Part shown: positions 39,384 through 50,770 of the stretch, piece by piece
How the letters are laid out: each line of letters begins with the position of its first letter
How positions within the stretch are numbered: the stretch's first letter is position 1
The notes under the pieces: generated by a model
Told to the model about the DNA's origin: nothing
Database searches by the model: none
The model's input: only the letters and a program-made list of their open reading frames with translations
Source of the DNA: Paragordius varius
Lineage: Eukaryota > Nematomorpha
Assembly (NCBI GenBank): GCA_964247055.1
Contig: OZ176050.1
Location: 10,912,001 to 10,976,000, forward strand
Direction: 5' to 3'
Length of the DNA stretch: 64,000 bases
Translations under genes and position numbers: made by a program

Positions 39384-39935
39384 ATTGTGATGGTAATGAA
39401 CGGATTGGTTATGTTTTGTAATAACAGTTGTTAAAATCCGTAATATAATGATAAATGATAATTAAATAGAATTAAATGAAATTATAAATAGAAATTATAA
39501 AGGATATGTGAAACCCTTCGTCAATAGTAATCGCAGACTAGTTTCCTGCTTGTTAGCACTCATCAGTACGACACAACTATTTGACTTGGGGTTTTCACAT
39601 ATCGATTTCGTATATATATCCAACTTTGAATGCAGTTGGTTTTACGAATTTAAATTAAATTTAATGTAATTTATGAAAATTAAACTGAAAATTTGAAAAT
39701 AAACTGAAAATTAACTCTAGGGGTGAGCCTAGATTTAGAGTATAGCTACTTAGGGATTTCATAGAAATCAATTTAATAACTAAGAAGCACTCTATTATGA
39801 TAAGAAACATAAGATAAAGATGATATTGTAATGGTAATGAACGGATTGGTTATGTTTTATAATTCTATTTATAATTTCATTTAATTCTATTTAATTATCA
39901 TTTATCATTATATTACGGATTTTAACAACTGTTAT
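39384..39935. repeat. Direct repeats each followed by a 73-bp arm in opposite orientation
   Basis: A ~38-bp direct repeat (ATGGTAATGAACGGATTGG and flanks) occurs at 39384-39422 and 39825-39862. Each copy is followed by the same 73-bp segment, forward at 39421-39493 and exactly reverse-complemented at 39863-39935. Between them lie ~330 bp, including the hammerhead-like motif. Perfect identity of the arms implies recent origin. Confidence 0.8.
39503..39603 (-). ncRNA. Hammerhead-ribozyme-like motif (type I layout), copy 1
   Basis: On the minus strand, an outer stem (GATATGTGAAA...CCC pairing with GGGTTTCACATATC) encloses an inner stem TCGT/ACGA. Then come the exact core CTGATGAG, stem II TGCT-AACA-AGCA, the second core box GGAAAC, and a stem III TAGT...ACTA. 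This is the order expected for a hammerhead with open stem I. The closing base pair of stem II and the site next to the expected cleavage point are imperfect, so activity is doubtful. Such motifs are known from Penelope-like retroelements and from retrozymes. I see no reverse transcriptase beside it. Confidence 0.55.
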
Positions 39936-40726
39936 TATAATAAAAAAATACCCAGAAAAGTATCTGTGTATAGTTCTTTTTTAGGGCTTAAATGAAAGAT
40001 ATAATAGTATTCGCTTTCTGGATAAATAATTTTTCAAAAATAGTGTTTTGAAGGCTGTGCTCACAACCTAATTATTTTGTCAATTAAATTTTAAGGTAAG
40101 TTTGTTTGGGGTTTAATTTAAGTTGCAATAATTGGTTAAATATTCTGGTTTATAATATAAAAATTTCCTAAAATGTTCAATAAATTATTAAAAAATTTGG
40201 GAATAAACTGAATGAAGGAGTTAGTTTATTACTATATCATACTAAAATACTAAAAAATAATAATATATATTGAGCCAAATTGAAAAACCACACTTCAGCC
40301 AAAGGCACATTTGTTTCCAAATAATTTCAAAATAATACTATCAAGATTAAAAATTATAGCACTTAACGAGTTTTCGGTATAGTTTTCTACCTTTTCCAAA
40401 TATAAACATATAAAATATATATGCCAATAAAAAAATGCATTTATGGCATTTTAGCCGCATTTACAAAATATTAGATATATAAAATTGTAATAAAATATCT
40501 CACCTCTGTTAACCCTCAAATATATTTTTAAAATTTTTGTTGACTTACTAAAAAAGTGCCAAATCAATATATTATGGCTCAAAAATTATAAACAAATTCA
40601 AAATGCTTTATATTACATTCTGATTGCTATTCTTAAAAATTATTGATTTTAAAATATATTGTTTATTTTTCATTTGCATGCTATCTAAGATACTTTTTTA
40701 TAATGGTTTCACAAAGGTCAGGCACC

Positions 40727-40773
<47 letters not shown>

Positions 40774-40853
40774 CGTCAATTGAAAAAGTCATAAAGTTGC
40801 AAAAATTACTCTTTTCTTACAATTGTTAAATTCCGTTAAATAGCGTTCTAAAC
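39936..40853. other. Non-coding stretch with a (TA)n tract
   Basis: No gene seen. (TA)n at about 40730-40769. Confidence 0.45.
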
Positions 40854-43130
40854 CAGGGCTTCTTAAAATTTTGTAATTCCCGACCCCATTTATGGTAGCA
40901 AGTTTCTTAAGGACCCCAACAATTCGAAAAACTCTTAAAAATTTTGTTGATAATATTTATCATGATTATTTCGGTTTTAAGAGATTGACAAAAATAAATC
41001 TTCAATTTTAATAAATTTTTATAACATCTTTTGATTCATAGTAAACTAATACAAGATATTATAATGATCGGTCTTTAAGAATGATATTATACAAATCCCC
41101 AGAAATGTGTTAAATGAACTCGTATGGCTTTTTAATTTTTTTGAAAATCAGCTCCAAAACCACGCCATTTTTGTATGGCGTTTCAGTTTTAAGGTAGACC
41201 CCTACCCAGAGACCTATCTGGAAAAAGCGCTGAGGTAAAATTTTTGCCTTTATAAGGCAGATATTTGGAATCATCTTTGATACCATCGTCCGATGGGTTA
41301 TTCTAAAAAATCCCTCAACACTAAATTATCGTTATATGATGGCGTATTTTAGGGCATAAAGGCCCCAATTAACAGCTAATTAAAAAAAAGCCTGATTTTA
41401 CCTGATAATATTTCAAGCTTTTAATGAGCTCAGGCTTCATATTCTGTAAATTAGCTCCAAAACAAACAATTTCTATATAGTCGCGCATTTTTCGGCGGGT
41501 AGCTCCTAACCCAGGGCGGGTAAAAAAGCGTTGGTTAAAATTTTTGCCCTCATATGGGGAATATCTGAATTTTCATGGAATGCATATGTTCCTATTAGAC
41601 TTTTCTGAAATTTGGCTCCAAAGGCATGCTGTCTCAAGATAATGACGCAGTTTTACGCGGTTAGCCTCTAACCAGGAGCGAAGTAAAAAAACGCTTGATT
41701 ATATTTTTTACCTTAATCCGGGTAATACCTGGTGTCATGATTGATTCCATATGCCCTCGTGGTGCCCCAAAACCAAAAAGTCATTCTATGGTGGCGCATT
41801 TTTTACGGGCAGGGGCCTAATTAAGGGTAATTTAATAAAACCCCTCTATTCAAATTTTTGCCTTTTTACGGGTAATATTTCAAGCTTTTATTGAACTCAT
41901 ATGGCCTGATAACTTTTCAAATATTTGCCTCCAAAGTCACGCTCTATCGATATGGCGGTGCCGTTGTAGGCCGGTAATCCCCTACCCAAAAGCCAAAATA
42001 AAAGACGTTCCATAAAATTTTTGCTTTTATAGGGAAATACCAGATAATTAAATCCATATGTTCTCAGTAGTTTTTGGAAAAATGGTCAAAACTAAATAAT
42101 AGTTCTATAACGCATTTTTTAAGGCGTAAAGGAGCATAATTAACGGCTATTTAAAAACCGCTAGACTTATATTTTTACGGGTAATATTTTAAACCCTTAT
42201 TAAACTTAGATGGCTTAGGTTATCTGAAAATTAACACCTAAACAACATAATTTCGATATAGGTGGCGCAGTTTTAGGCGGGTACCCTACCCAGACGCTGA
42301 TACAAAAAAAGCGCTTGATTGAAATTTTAGCCTTTTTACGGAGAATAAATCCTTATAGATCCATATGCTCTCATTAGTTTTTGGAAAAATTGGCGCGAAA
42401 CTAAAAAATCATTCTATGGTGGCGCATTTTTCAGGCTTGAAGGGCCTAATTAACGGCTAATTCTAAAAAACCGCACGTACTCATATGGCCTGATAGGTTT
42501 TTTGAAATTTAGCCCCAAAGGCACGTTATTTCCATATGACGGGGCACATTTTAGCGGGTATCTCCTTACCCAACAGCCAATATAAAAAATACGCTCGACT
42601 CAAATATTTGCTTGACAGGGAACATCTGGAATCCTTATTGAATTTTTAGGGTCTCATACCTTGGGCGAAAAATAGATTCAAAATTATTTTTGTGGACTTA
42701 GCTTTTTCAAAAAAGTGGCATTTTACGGGAGGAGCGGGTAAAAAGTGGGCCTAAATTATCGAGCCAACTATGTTCGGCGCAATTGAAAATAAGTAAGAAA
42801 GAATTATATTTGAAACAGAATGGTCCAACACGTTTTCAGTAAAATTGTCTCAGACACGTTTTGTGGACCTCTGTTTTCAAAAACCCGTTTTTTACACCGA
42901 ATGAGCCCGAACTGGTAACCTAATTCAAAAAAAGGGCGGGGCATTCAATAAATATATTTTTTCGACATTTGGATTTGAGTGGGTCTACCGGTTTGGAAAC
43001 AGATAACAAAACAGCATTTTCCATTTTTATAAATATATAGATTTTACAAGTAAAAAAACATTTTTTGTTAAATTTTAATTTTATCACTCGCGACCCCAAA
43101 CGGGGTCGCGACCCATATTAAGAAGCCTTG
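40854..43130. mobile_element. Non-autonomous hAT element with internal ~300-bp tandem repeats
   Basis: Left end CAGGGCTTCTTAAAATTTTG running to CCCGACCCC; right end is the near reverse complement (GGGGTCGCGACCC, AAGAAGCCTTG). Flanking 8-mers TTCTAAAC and TCCTAAAC differ at one base, fitting a hAT target duplication. The interior has no transposase. It consists of alternating blocks of ~150 bp: one contains CTAATTAACGG and TGGCGCATTTTT, the other GGCGGGTAGC/CTACCCAG. Together they form a dimer of ~300 bp repeated about five times with divergence. Confidence 0.8.
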
Positions 43131-43214
43131 TCCTAAACGATAATTCAACTGGAAATAAACTAAAAATGATGATTAAAATCTGGATTTTAAATCTATATTT
43201 AACATAAAGTGATG

Positions 43215-43480
43215 TGTAAAATTCTTCGTCAATAGTAATTGCAAACTAGTTTCGTGCTTGTTGGCACTGATCTGCACGACACAACTATTTGGGGATATTC
43301 ACATAACAAATACGGATTCAATTTTAAATACAGTCGGTTATACAAATTTAAATTACATAGAACTAAATTTACCAAATCTGGCGAAAATTTGAGAATAAAT
43401 TATATTTTTTGCGTTATTTTACGACGACTCCTACATCATTTACATTACAAACTCTCGTCGTTACCCACTCAATTAAACTT
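43215..43480 (-). repeat. Dispersed repeat with hammerhead-like motif, copy 2
   Basis: The minus strand at 43227-43290 matches copy 1 at 39.5 kb. Here stem II is perfectly paired (GTGC...GCAC) and the GAAAC box is intact, while the first core box is degraded. The rest (43370-43480) matches 24010-24150. The two hits define a ~260-bp repeat unit carrying the motif near its 3' end. Confidence 0.55.
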
Positions 43481-43570
43481 AATATTTGTTCGAAACTTCA
43501 TGACTTTTTGTTATTTTTTAGACAAGAGCGATAAATTTGAATATCTCAGAGTAAATTTATGATATTTTCC

Positions 43571-44096
43571 AGTTCGATTAAAATTGGGGTTTTGGAAACT
43601 CCAGGCCTGTTTAAAATTAAATTCTTTAAAAAATATGGAAGGAATCGAAATCATGACAAAACTTTGCACTTATATAACATTAATAAACAAAAATATATAA
43701 AATATTTTATTCAAAAATACTTGATATTGCTTATTTCAAGCTAAAACCCAAAGTAAAAAAACAACGTGACATGTGTGCAGTAAAATTGAAAATAATACAA
43801 GATACCACTTTTTCTATTTCTATTAATGTTAGTAATTTTAAAAAAATAACTTTAATTTTACCTTAAAAATTAAATGAGGACGATATTTTGCAAAAATTTT
43901 GTAAAATAAAAATGGAGTCGAAGTAGTTTGACGTGAAACTTTTTTTCAAAACAAAATTTTATTTTGATATTTTGGCTTATTTATATAAATTTTTATTAGG
44001 GTAGATGCATAAATTTACAAGACCGTTCATTAATTTTTTAAAAAAAGTATTTTAAATTTAGTATGGGGTATTTAGATACCGCAATTCGAATCGAAG
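43571..44096. mobile_element. MITE family 2 copy
   Basis: Left end GTTCGATTAAAATTGGGGT; right end GGTATTTAGATACCGCAATT followed by CGAATCGAAG. The interior aligns with the copy at 3939-4432. Non-coding. Confidence 0.65.
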
Positions 44097-45295
44097 TGTT
44101 AAACCAAATATAGGAATCACTCTATCGTCTTTAGAATTCTATTCTAAAAATTTGAAAATTGTATCATTATAAAAAATCCTCCTCTAGCCGCTTTTTTCTG
44201 TACTAACGTATGAAATATTATTATTATTTGAAATTTAATCACTTCAATACAAATTATCCTATGCCGTTTGATACGAATTGGGGTCCTGTAAGAGTCGGAA
44301 CCTGTGAAAATTAAATGATTTACAAATTATTAAATGGTATGAATTAATTAAAAAATTTTCACTCATAACATTAATGACCCAAAATATAAAAAATTCAATA
44401 GTCTCTTAATAAATTTTTAGCCTAAATCTAGAGGCAAAAATTAAACCGGTTTAAATGAGTTAGCTAAGGCTCTAATATATTGCTGTGAACCGTTTAATCT
44501 TTCTGAATTATATATTTTGAAATATGGTATGGAATTATTCTAAAAACTAAAATTAATCTAAATATTTTATTTTAAATATTTTCATTTCGATCAAAGCATA
44601 TATTTACTTCACTTCGATTCGAATAGGGGATATGATCCAATATATTGATATTAATAAAAAACAAAGGGCCAGTGCCAATCTTATGCTATCCTAATAAAAA
44701 TTATATAAATAAGCCAAATAATATGATAAATTAAGTTATAAAAAAATCGATATCAAACTGCGTCGAGGCCATTTTTATTTACATTTAATCATATTTTATA
44801 AATATGAATATTATACTGGGCACTCAATGCCACAATTTGAATCGAAGGACTGAAACAAATTTGGTGAATAATAATTGAAGTTGGCTGGCTGTTTCAGTTA
44901 CCCAATCGAGGTGTTAATTGATTATTATTGGCAACAATTTTTAGTAATTATGAGCTGTTTTTTAATCAGCAAAAACAAGGAGTTTTTTAAAAAAACGTGG
45001 AAGTAAACTGAAAAACTATAATTAAAATATTTAAAATACCTATGAACACCAAAATTTACTAATCCTTAACGGGTATATTAGCTGATAGCTAGATGTTCGC
45101 TTATAATTTTTTAACAAATAAACACTTAAAGCTATTTGTTTTCTTTATTAAATTATTTTATATACAATCAGTAAACTTAAATTAAGCATATTTTGCAGGA
45201 CAAAAATTAGATTTAATCATTTTTTCTAGTGCTTAAATTTTACCATTTAGTCAATAAATAAATTTATATTTTCCTCGTGATAAAATATACTTCCC
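44097..45295. other. Further diverged MITE family 2 pieces, then eS28 upstream region
   Basis: Related ends recur at about 44270 (ATACGAATTGGGGTCC), 44605 (CTTCGATTCGAATAGGGGA) and 44818-44848 (ending CAATTTGAATCGAAG), suggesting two more diverged copies. No gene seen. 45100-45295 should contain the eS28 promoter. Confidence 0.45.
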
Positions 45296-45513
45296 ATGGA
45301 TCAAGCTACGCTTGCTAAAGTTGATGAAATTCTTGGACGAACAGGCTCTCAGGGTCAATGTACACAAGTAATTAAAATTATAATTGTCAGGTAAAATGTA
45401 CAATTGTTGGAGATAAAAGTCGGACTTTAATAAGAAATGTCAAAGGACCCGTCCGAAAAGATGATATTTTGACACTCCTTGAAACTGAACGTGAAGCGCG
45501 TCGTTTAAGATAA
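45296..45513 (+). CDS. RPS28: 40S ribosomal protein eS28 (RPS28), one 23-nt intron, 64 aa
   Basis: eS28 is a small OB-fold protein near the mRNA exit/decoding side of the 40S subunit. Exon 1 is 45296-45367 ([20 protein letters not shown], then QCTQ), the intron is 45368-45390 (23 nt, GT...AG), and exon 2 is 45391-45513. The protein keeps the family hallmarks [20 protein letters not shown] and [14 protein letters not shown]. The usual VRVEFMDD-like stretch is replaced by VKCTIVGDK, and the N-terminus is short, as in nematode versions. Length is typical. AATAAA-type sequence lies shortly after the stop (~45524). The intact frame and tight splice fit argue for a functional gene despite the transposon-dense surroundings. 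Confidence 0.95.
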
Positions 45514-45933
45514 ATTATTACTGTCAATAAATTATGTTTTATTATTATATAGATTAAATTTTATTTTATAAATGCCAAAGTTCTTCACTCCATAAATATT
45601 TATCTATTTTCTGCTACATTAGTTTTACATCTTTTAGCTTATGTATTGCAACGTTATCCCTTTTTGGGGATTGATAAAACAATTTTGTTAATTTTTATAA
45701 TGTGTCTTTAATTTTTTAATGGATTAAAACAGTGGTGCTTAAACCGTTGCCCTAAAAATGCTTTTATAGCTCGTATTTATTTATTAAACTTTTTTATATA
45801 TTTATTTGTTTTATATTTGCGAATATTTCAATGAAAATTTTTCAATATTATAGCCATTGAAAAGAAAAATATATTTTTTCCCTGGAGAGTACTAATAATT
45901 GAGCAGCGGTACTAAAATTTGGCGGGCCAAATA

Positions 45934-48214
45934 TAAGGTGACCAGATTTTTTGAAGGAAAAAGCGGGACAAATCTGAGAAAGGGGGGGGGGGGGTTATGA
46001 GGTGGGGTGTACAACCAAAAATTTTTATACAAAAAATTTATTGTAGTATTTATTTATTTTTAACACAAATACATTATAAATATAAAAAACATTTAACTTG
46101 GTATATTTTTTATTTGAGTAAATGCGTTTTAGCAGATTGTCATCATTTTATAAAATATTGTAGAAGTCTTCAAAAGAATTTGTCAAATTATATTTGACAA
46201 ATAAAATGGTAAAGTTTCAACATTTAAATTTGATTTTTCCGATACCCACATTTGATTTACTGTGGAAAAAACGCGCTCAGTAGCAGCGTTGGTTCCAGGT
46301 AAAGATAATGCAAATTCTACAATTTTTAAAATATTATATGGAACATAGTTTGTTTCAAAATGATGAAATATATCTAACCATTTCTTTTCTATTGATTTTC
46401 TTCTGTTGTCCAAAATTTAAGTTTTTCATTATTAATATATTTTATAACTAATGATACTTTAGAAAAAAGATATTTTCTGAAAGGTTACTTTTTGGGAATT
46501 TTTGGGAGATGAAGAAATGATTTTTGAACATCGCACCAATTAAATTATGGTTTTAATGTTATCCAATGAAAATGATCAATTTCATTAAATTGCACCGTCC
46601 AGTCTTCCAATCTTTACAGTTTGTATAAAACATTTTTAATGGTACAGGATATCTTGGCGATTTATTAAGCCTTGTTTTTCTTAATTATTTATAATATTGC
46701 GGATGGTTACTGGTATAAAATTATTTTATAACCTTTCTTGACATTGGAATTTTTTAATAACATTTGAAAGAGAGAAACTTGATTATGTAGGAATAACCAT
46801 ATTGAAGAATCACTTTCAAAAAACTTTTCCAAAGTTGTAGGACATTTGTCCTGTGATAAAAAATAGGATTTAAAGGATCATTTTTTAAAATTCCATAGCT
46901 GGCAGAAGAGCAAACCAACGAGTTTTACAATATCCAAGCATTTTTTAAAATTGATGCATTTGCACAGAATTTGCGTTTCAACGCGCTACCGTGTATATAA
47001 AAATAGGAATATATCTTAACAACTACATTTTCCACATCTAGGGGTAAGAAATCAGCAGCTTTTTGAATAGCGTTGTGTATGCTCTGCACACCCAACGTCA
47101 ATAATGTTTTGATTAAGATTATCTGCTAATTACTGAAAATTATTTTTTGTTCCCCTCCTTGCTTTTCCACAGAAGTTCGTATTGGTGTTGTCACCGCAAT
47201 ATGGGATGATTTTGTCTTTTAAATTATTTTTTCCTAGAATATTCATTACTGAAGTAATATTATGTCGGAAGTCGCACCGGGTAGAGAAATAAAATTCAAA
47301 ATTTTAATTTTACTCCGGTTTCTGCAAAATATTTTATTAACGTGGGAAATAATTTTGTTTCCTGATTTGATACATCAGAGTATGGCGATATGAAATTAAT
47401 TTTCAGCAAATCTTTTAGTATTCAGAAAATGCATGTGGCGAAAGGACAATGCATACAATGGCTTGAGCCTTACGGGCACGAATAACATGTGAGGTACAAT
47501 CCATAGATCTAAAGGAATGATTGTGATTAACGCGTGAAAAGATAAAACGTCTTCGGCTAGTGCCTAATTCTTTTCTACCTCTCTAAAAGCGGTTTTACGA
47601 TAAAAATCGCTCATTTTGTAGGATGATGCCACCATATCTAAACATTTTTTATGTTTCTGTGTTTCCATATGCTTTGTAATATCATGCTTACCGCCATGTG
47701 GTAGGGTGAACCCCTCACATAAGCATTTAACAAATGATTCATTCTTCGTTTTTTTGATAAAAGGAAATTCTTTCATTAAATCATCGTTAAATTTACAACT
47801 TCTTTTTGTACTCATATTTTAAACTAATATTAATATAAAAAAATTACCTTAATTTTCTGGAGTAAACGTATAAGCTACCGATTTGTGATATTAATTTGTC
47901 TTTTTGATAATGTTGGCAGTAGGATTAGGAATCAAAGTATAATCAAATGATATAAATTTGAAAAATATAGATATTTTTAATTTAAATAAAAAACTTTAAT
48001 TTATAATTGATATAGATTTTAAAGATAACTAATGATAAAAAATATAAACGGATAAAAAAAATAAATTTTTTATAAAAAATTTAAATGTATTTAAAAAAAA
48101 ATTTTTTTTATATAATCGTGAAAAAGCGGGACATTTCAAAAACGCAGCGGGACGCGGAACAAAGTGTGAAAAAGCGGGACTGTCCCGCCAAAAGCGGGAC
48201 GTCTGGTCACCTTA
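45934..48214 (-). mobile_element. hAT element A, 2281 bp, with perfect target duplication, nested in element B
   Basis: Ends TAAGGTGACCAGA and TCTGGTCACCTTA, flanked by identical GCCAAATA at 45926-45933 and 48215-48222. The minus strand carries transposase pieces. At 47815-47564 there is a BED-like or zinc-finger-like start (MSTKRSCKFN, then KCLCEGF, GGKHDITKHMETQKH). At 46413-46183 there is the hAT C-terminal dimerisation block (LPGTNAATERVFSTVNQMW). The frame between is interrupted, so it is not autonomous now. The exact duplication points to a fairly recent insertion into element B. Confidence 0.88.
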
Positions 48215-48741
48215 GCCAAATATAATATTTTTTAGAGGGCCATGAACCTTATAATGCCAAATGTTCCATAGCTATTTGACACATATGCACATATTTATCC
48301 TCTAGATCAGCACAATAAATTTTTTGCGGATCTCATGTACATCCAGCTAAAAACTCGTTTTGTACCATTTAATTTAAAAAATTAAAATATTTGATGACAT
48401 TTATTTTGATATTAATCAATAATTTTTGACAAATTTGGTTTTGCCTCATGACAGGCCAATCTTAATACGTCTACCATATGATCATCGGTTAAGCGTCTGT
48501 ATGTATTCTTGACATGCTTTAGAATATGATGTCTCACACGTACATGTAAGTTGATGGAAAAATAGTTAGGATAACTTGATCACATTTTTTTATATTTTCA
48601 TATTTATTTGGCGCATCTTGTTAAAACTCTACATATCTCTCTTCTCTACGATTCTCCTTGAATATAGCCTCCAAATTGGAATCATTTTTAAAATCTACGA
48701 ATTCCCAAAAGCTCAAGTTGCTAAATATTGGATATCATATG

Positions 48742-50770
48742 CAGCGGTACTCAAACCGCGGGCCGCATGTGACCCTAAGAGTGCTTTAAAATTGCCCCAT
48801 GACCATATTGACACTTAAATTATTTTTTTATTAATGAATTCTTAAAATAAACAAACGAATTTTCGTTTATTTTAATATTAATTTATTTTCTTTAGATTTA
48901 ATTTTGTTAATTTTTATTTTTTATCCAATTTGAAATGAAAAAAATTTCCCTACATTAAATGATTTTAAAATTTTGGCACACGTTGTTTCTGTTTCTGTAT
49001 TCTGTTTTTTTCTATTTTGAAATTGTTATTTCATTCCTTTTTTGTATTTAAGCAAGCCTTTCACCCAAATTTACATATACATATTCTTTCCATTGATATC
49101 CTGCATCATTTTATATTAGCATCATTAAATTTTTACTTCTTTTTTTATAGAATTTTAATAATATTCCTATTTTTTTGAAAAAATTTACATAATATTAAAC
49201 ATAAATTCAAAGGATGACATCTAATGCTAAAAAACGTATATTATCCGATGAAAATTGCTCCTTTAGAAAGAATTGGAAAAATAATTCTTTGTCGTTTTAA
49301 ATAAAAACGTTGTTACCTGCTTATATGTAAGGACAATAATTATAAAAAATGAAAGACATCTCAATACGATAGATAACGACAACATAATCAACGATGAATA
49401 TTTAAAATTTTTACCAATGAATAATACCACGAAAAAAGTGATTTTCTCGAAATGCATTTTTTTTCAATAATAATGGTTATGAAAAAATTGGTTTTGATCA
49501 GCACAGATGGTTGTCCCTTTATGATTGGAATCAACAAAGGATTTACTCCTCTTTTGAAAACAAATATAATCTGCAAAATATTCAATTCTTTCATTGCTTT
49601 ATTCATTAGCAAAACTTAGTTTCTCGTGTAAAAGATGAATCACTCAATTCAGTAATTAAAACGGTTGTGGGTATAGTTAACCACATCGGTGGCAGAAAAT
49701 TCAACCGCCGTAAATTTTGAAAGATACTACAGTGAGTTTGATAATATTCTTTTGTATACCGCTGTGAGATGGCTAAGCTTTAGCAAAGTATTAAATAGAT
49801 TTTTTGTTTTAGGACATGAAATTCTATTATTTATAAAAGATAACAGAAAGTTTGACGAGGAATTTAATAGTGACAAATGGTGGGTTTTATTAGCCTACCT
49901 CTGTGACATTACTTATAAACTTAGTATTTTTTAATACAAGTCTTCAAGGGAGCAAAATAATAGCCCAATTTGCCAATCAAATATTTGCTTTTGAAGAAAA
50001 ATTAATAATATATAAACAAGATTTTATAAATAAAACACTTATATTTTCCAATAATTAAAACGATTCATGAAGAAAATATGGAATTTACCGCGGAGATTAA
50101 TTTAATAATAGACAATCATTTAACATTTTTATCTAATGAGATGAAATTCAACTAGAATTCAGAAACATCAAAAATTGCTTAAAACTCGTTGAAAATCCAT
50201 GGCATGTGGATTTATCTAATATTAGACAACTTGAACATTTTGGTTTCCATCAGGTTCATATCATTGTAGAATTCGTAGATTTTGAAAATGATTTCAATTA
50301 AGCTTATTCAAGGAGAATGGTAAAGAAGAAAGAGTATAGTTTTGGCAAAATGTGCCAAATAAATATGAAAATTGTGTTCAAGTTATCCTAACTTTTTTCC
50401 CTCAACTTAAACGTGTGGGACGGCATATGCATGAAGTATGTCAAGAATACATACAGAAATCACTTAACCGATGATCATATGGACCACGTATTAAGATTAG
50501 CCTGTCATGAGGCGAAACCTAATTTGTCAAAAATAATTGGTTAATATCAAAATAAATGTTGTTATCAAAATATAATTTTTTTATCTAAATGGTGCAAAAC
50601 GAGTTTTTAGCTGGATTTACACGCGATCCGCAAAAAATTAATTGTGCTGATTTAGAGTATAAATATGTGCATATGTGTCAATTAGATTTGGAATATTTGC
50701 CATTATAGGGTTCATGGCCCTCGAAATATATTTTATTTGGCCCGTCAAATTTTTTTGGTGAGTACCAGTG
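48742..50770 (+). mobile_element. hAT element B, inner copy in opposite orientation
   Basis: It starts CAGCGGTACTCAAACCGCG and ends GGTGAGTACCAGTG, matching the outer copy's termini. CATATG abuts both sides (allowing one base of slack), and the flanking outer-element sequence (TGGCAT...) is interrupted exactly here. The plus strand encodes decayed transposase: a start at ~49214 (MTSNAKKRILSDENCSFRK), ...TAVRWLSFSKVLNRFF at ~49760, and ...HEVCQEYIQKSLNR near 50430. Several disruptions; dead copy. Confidence 0.78.
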
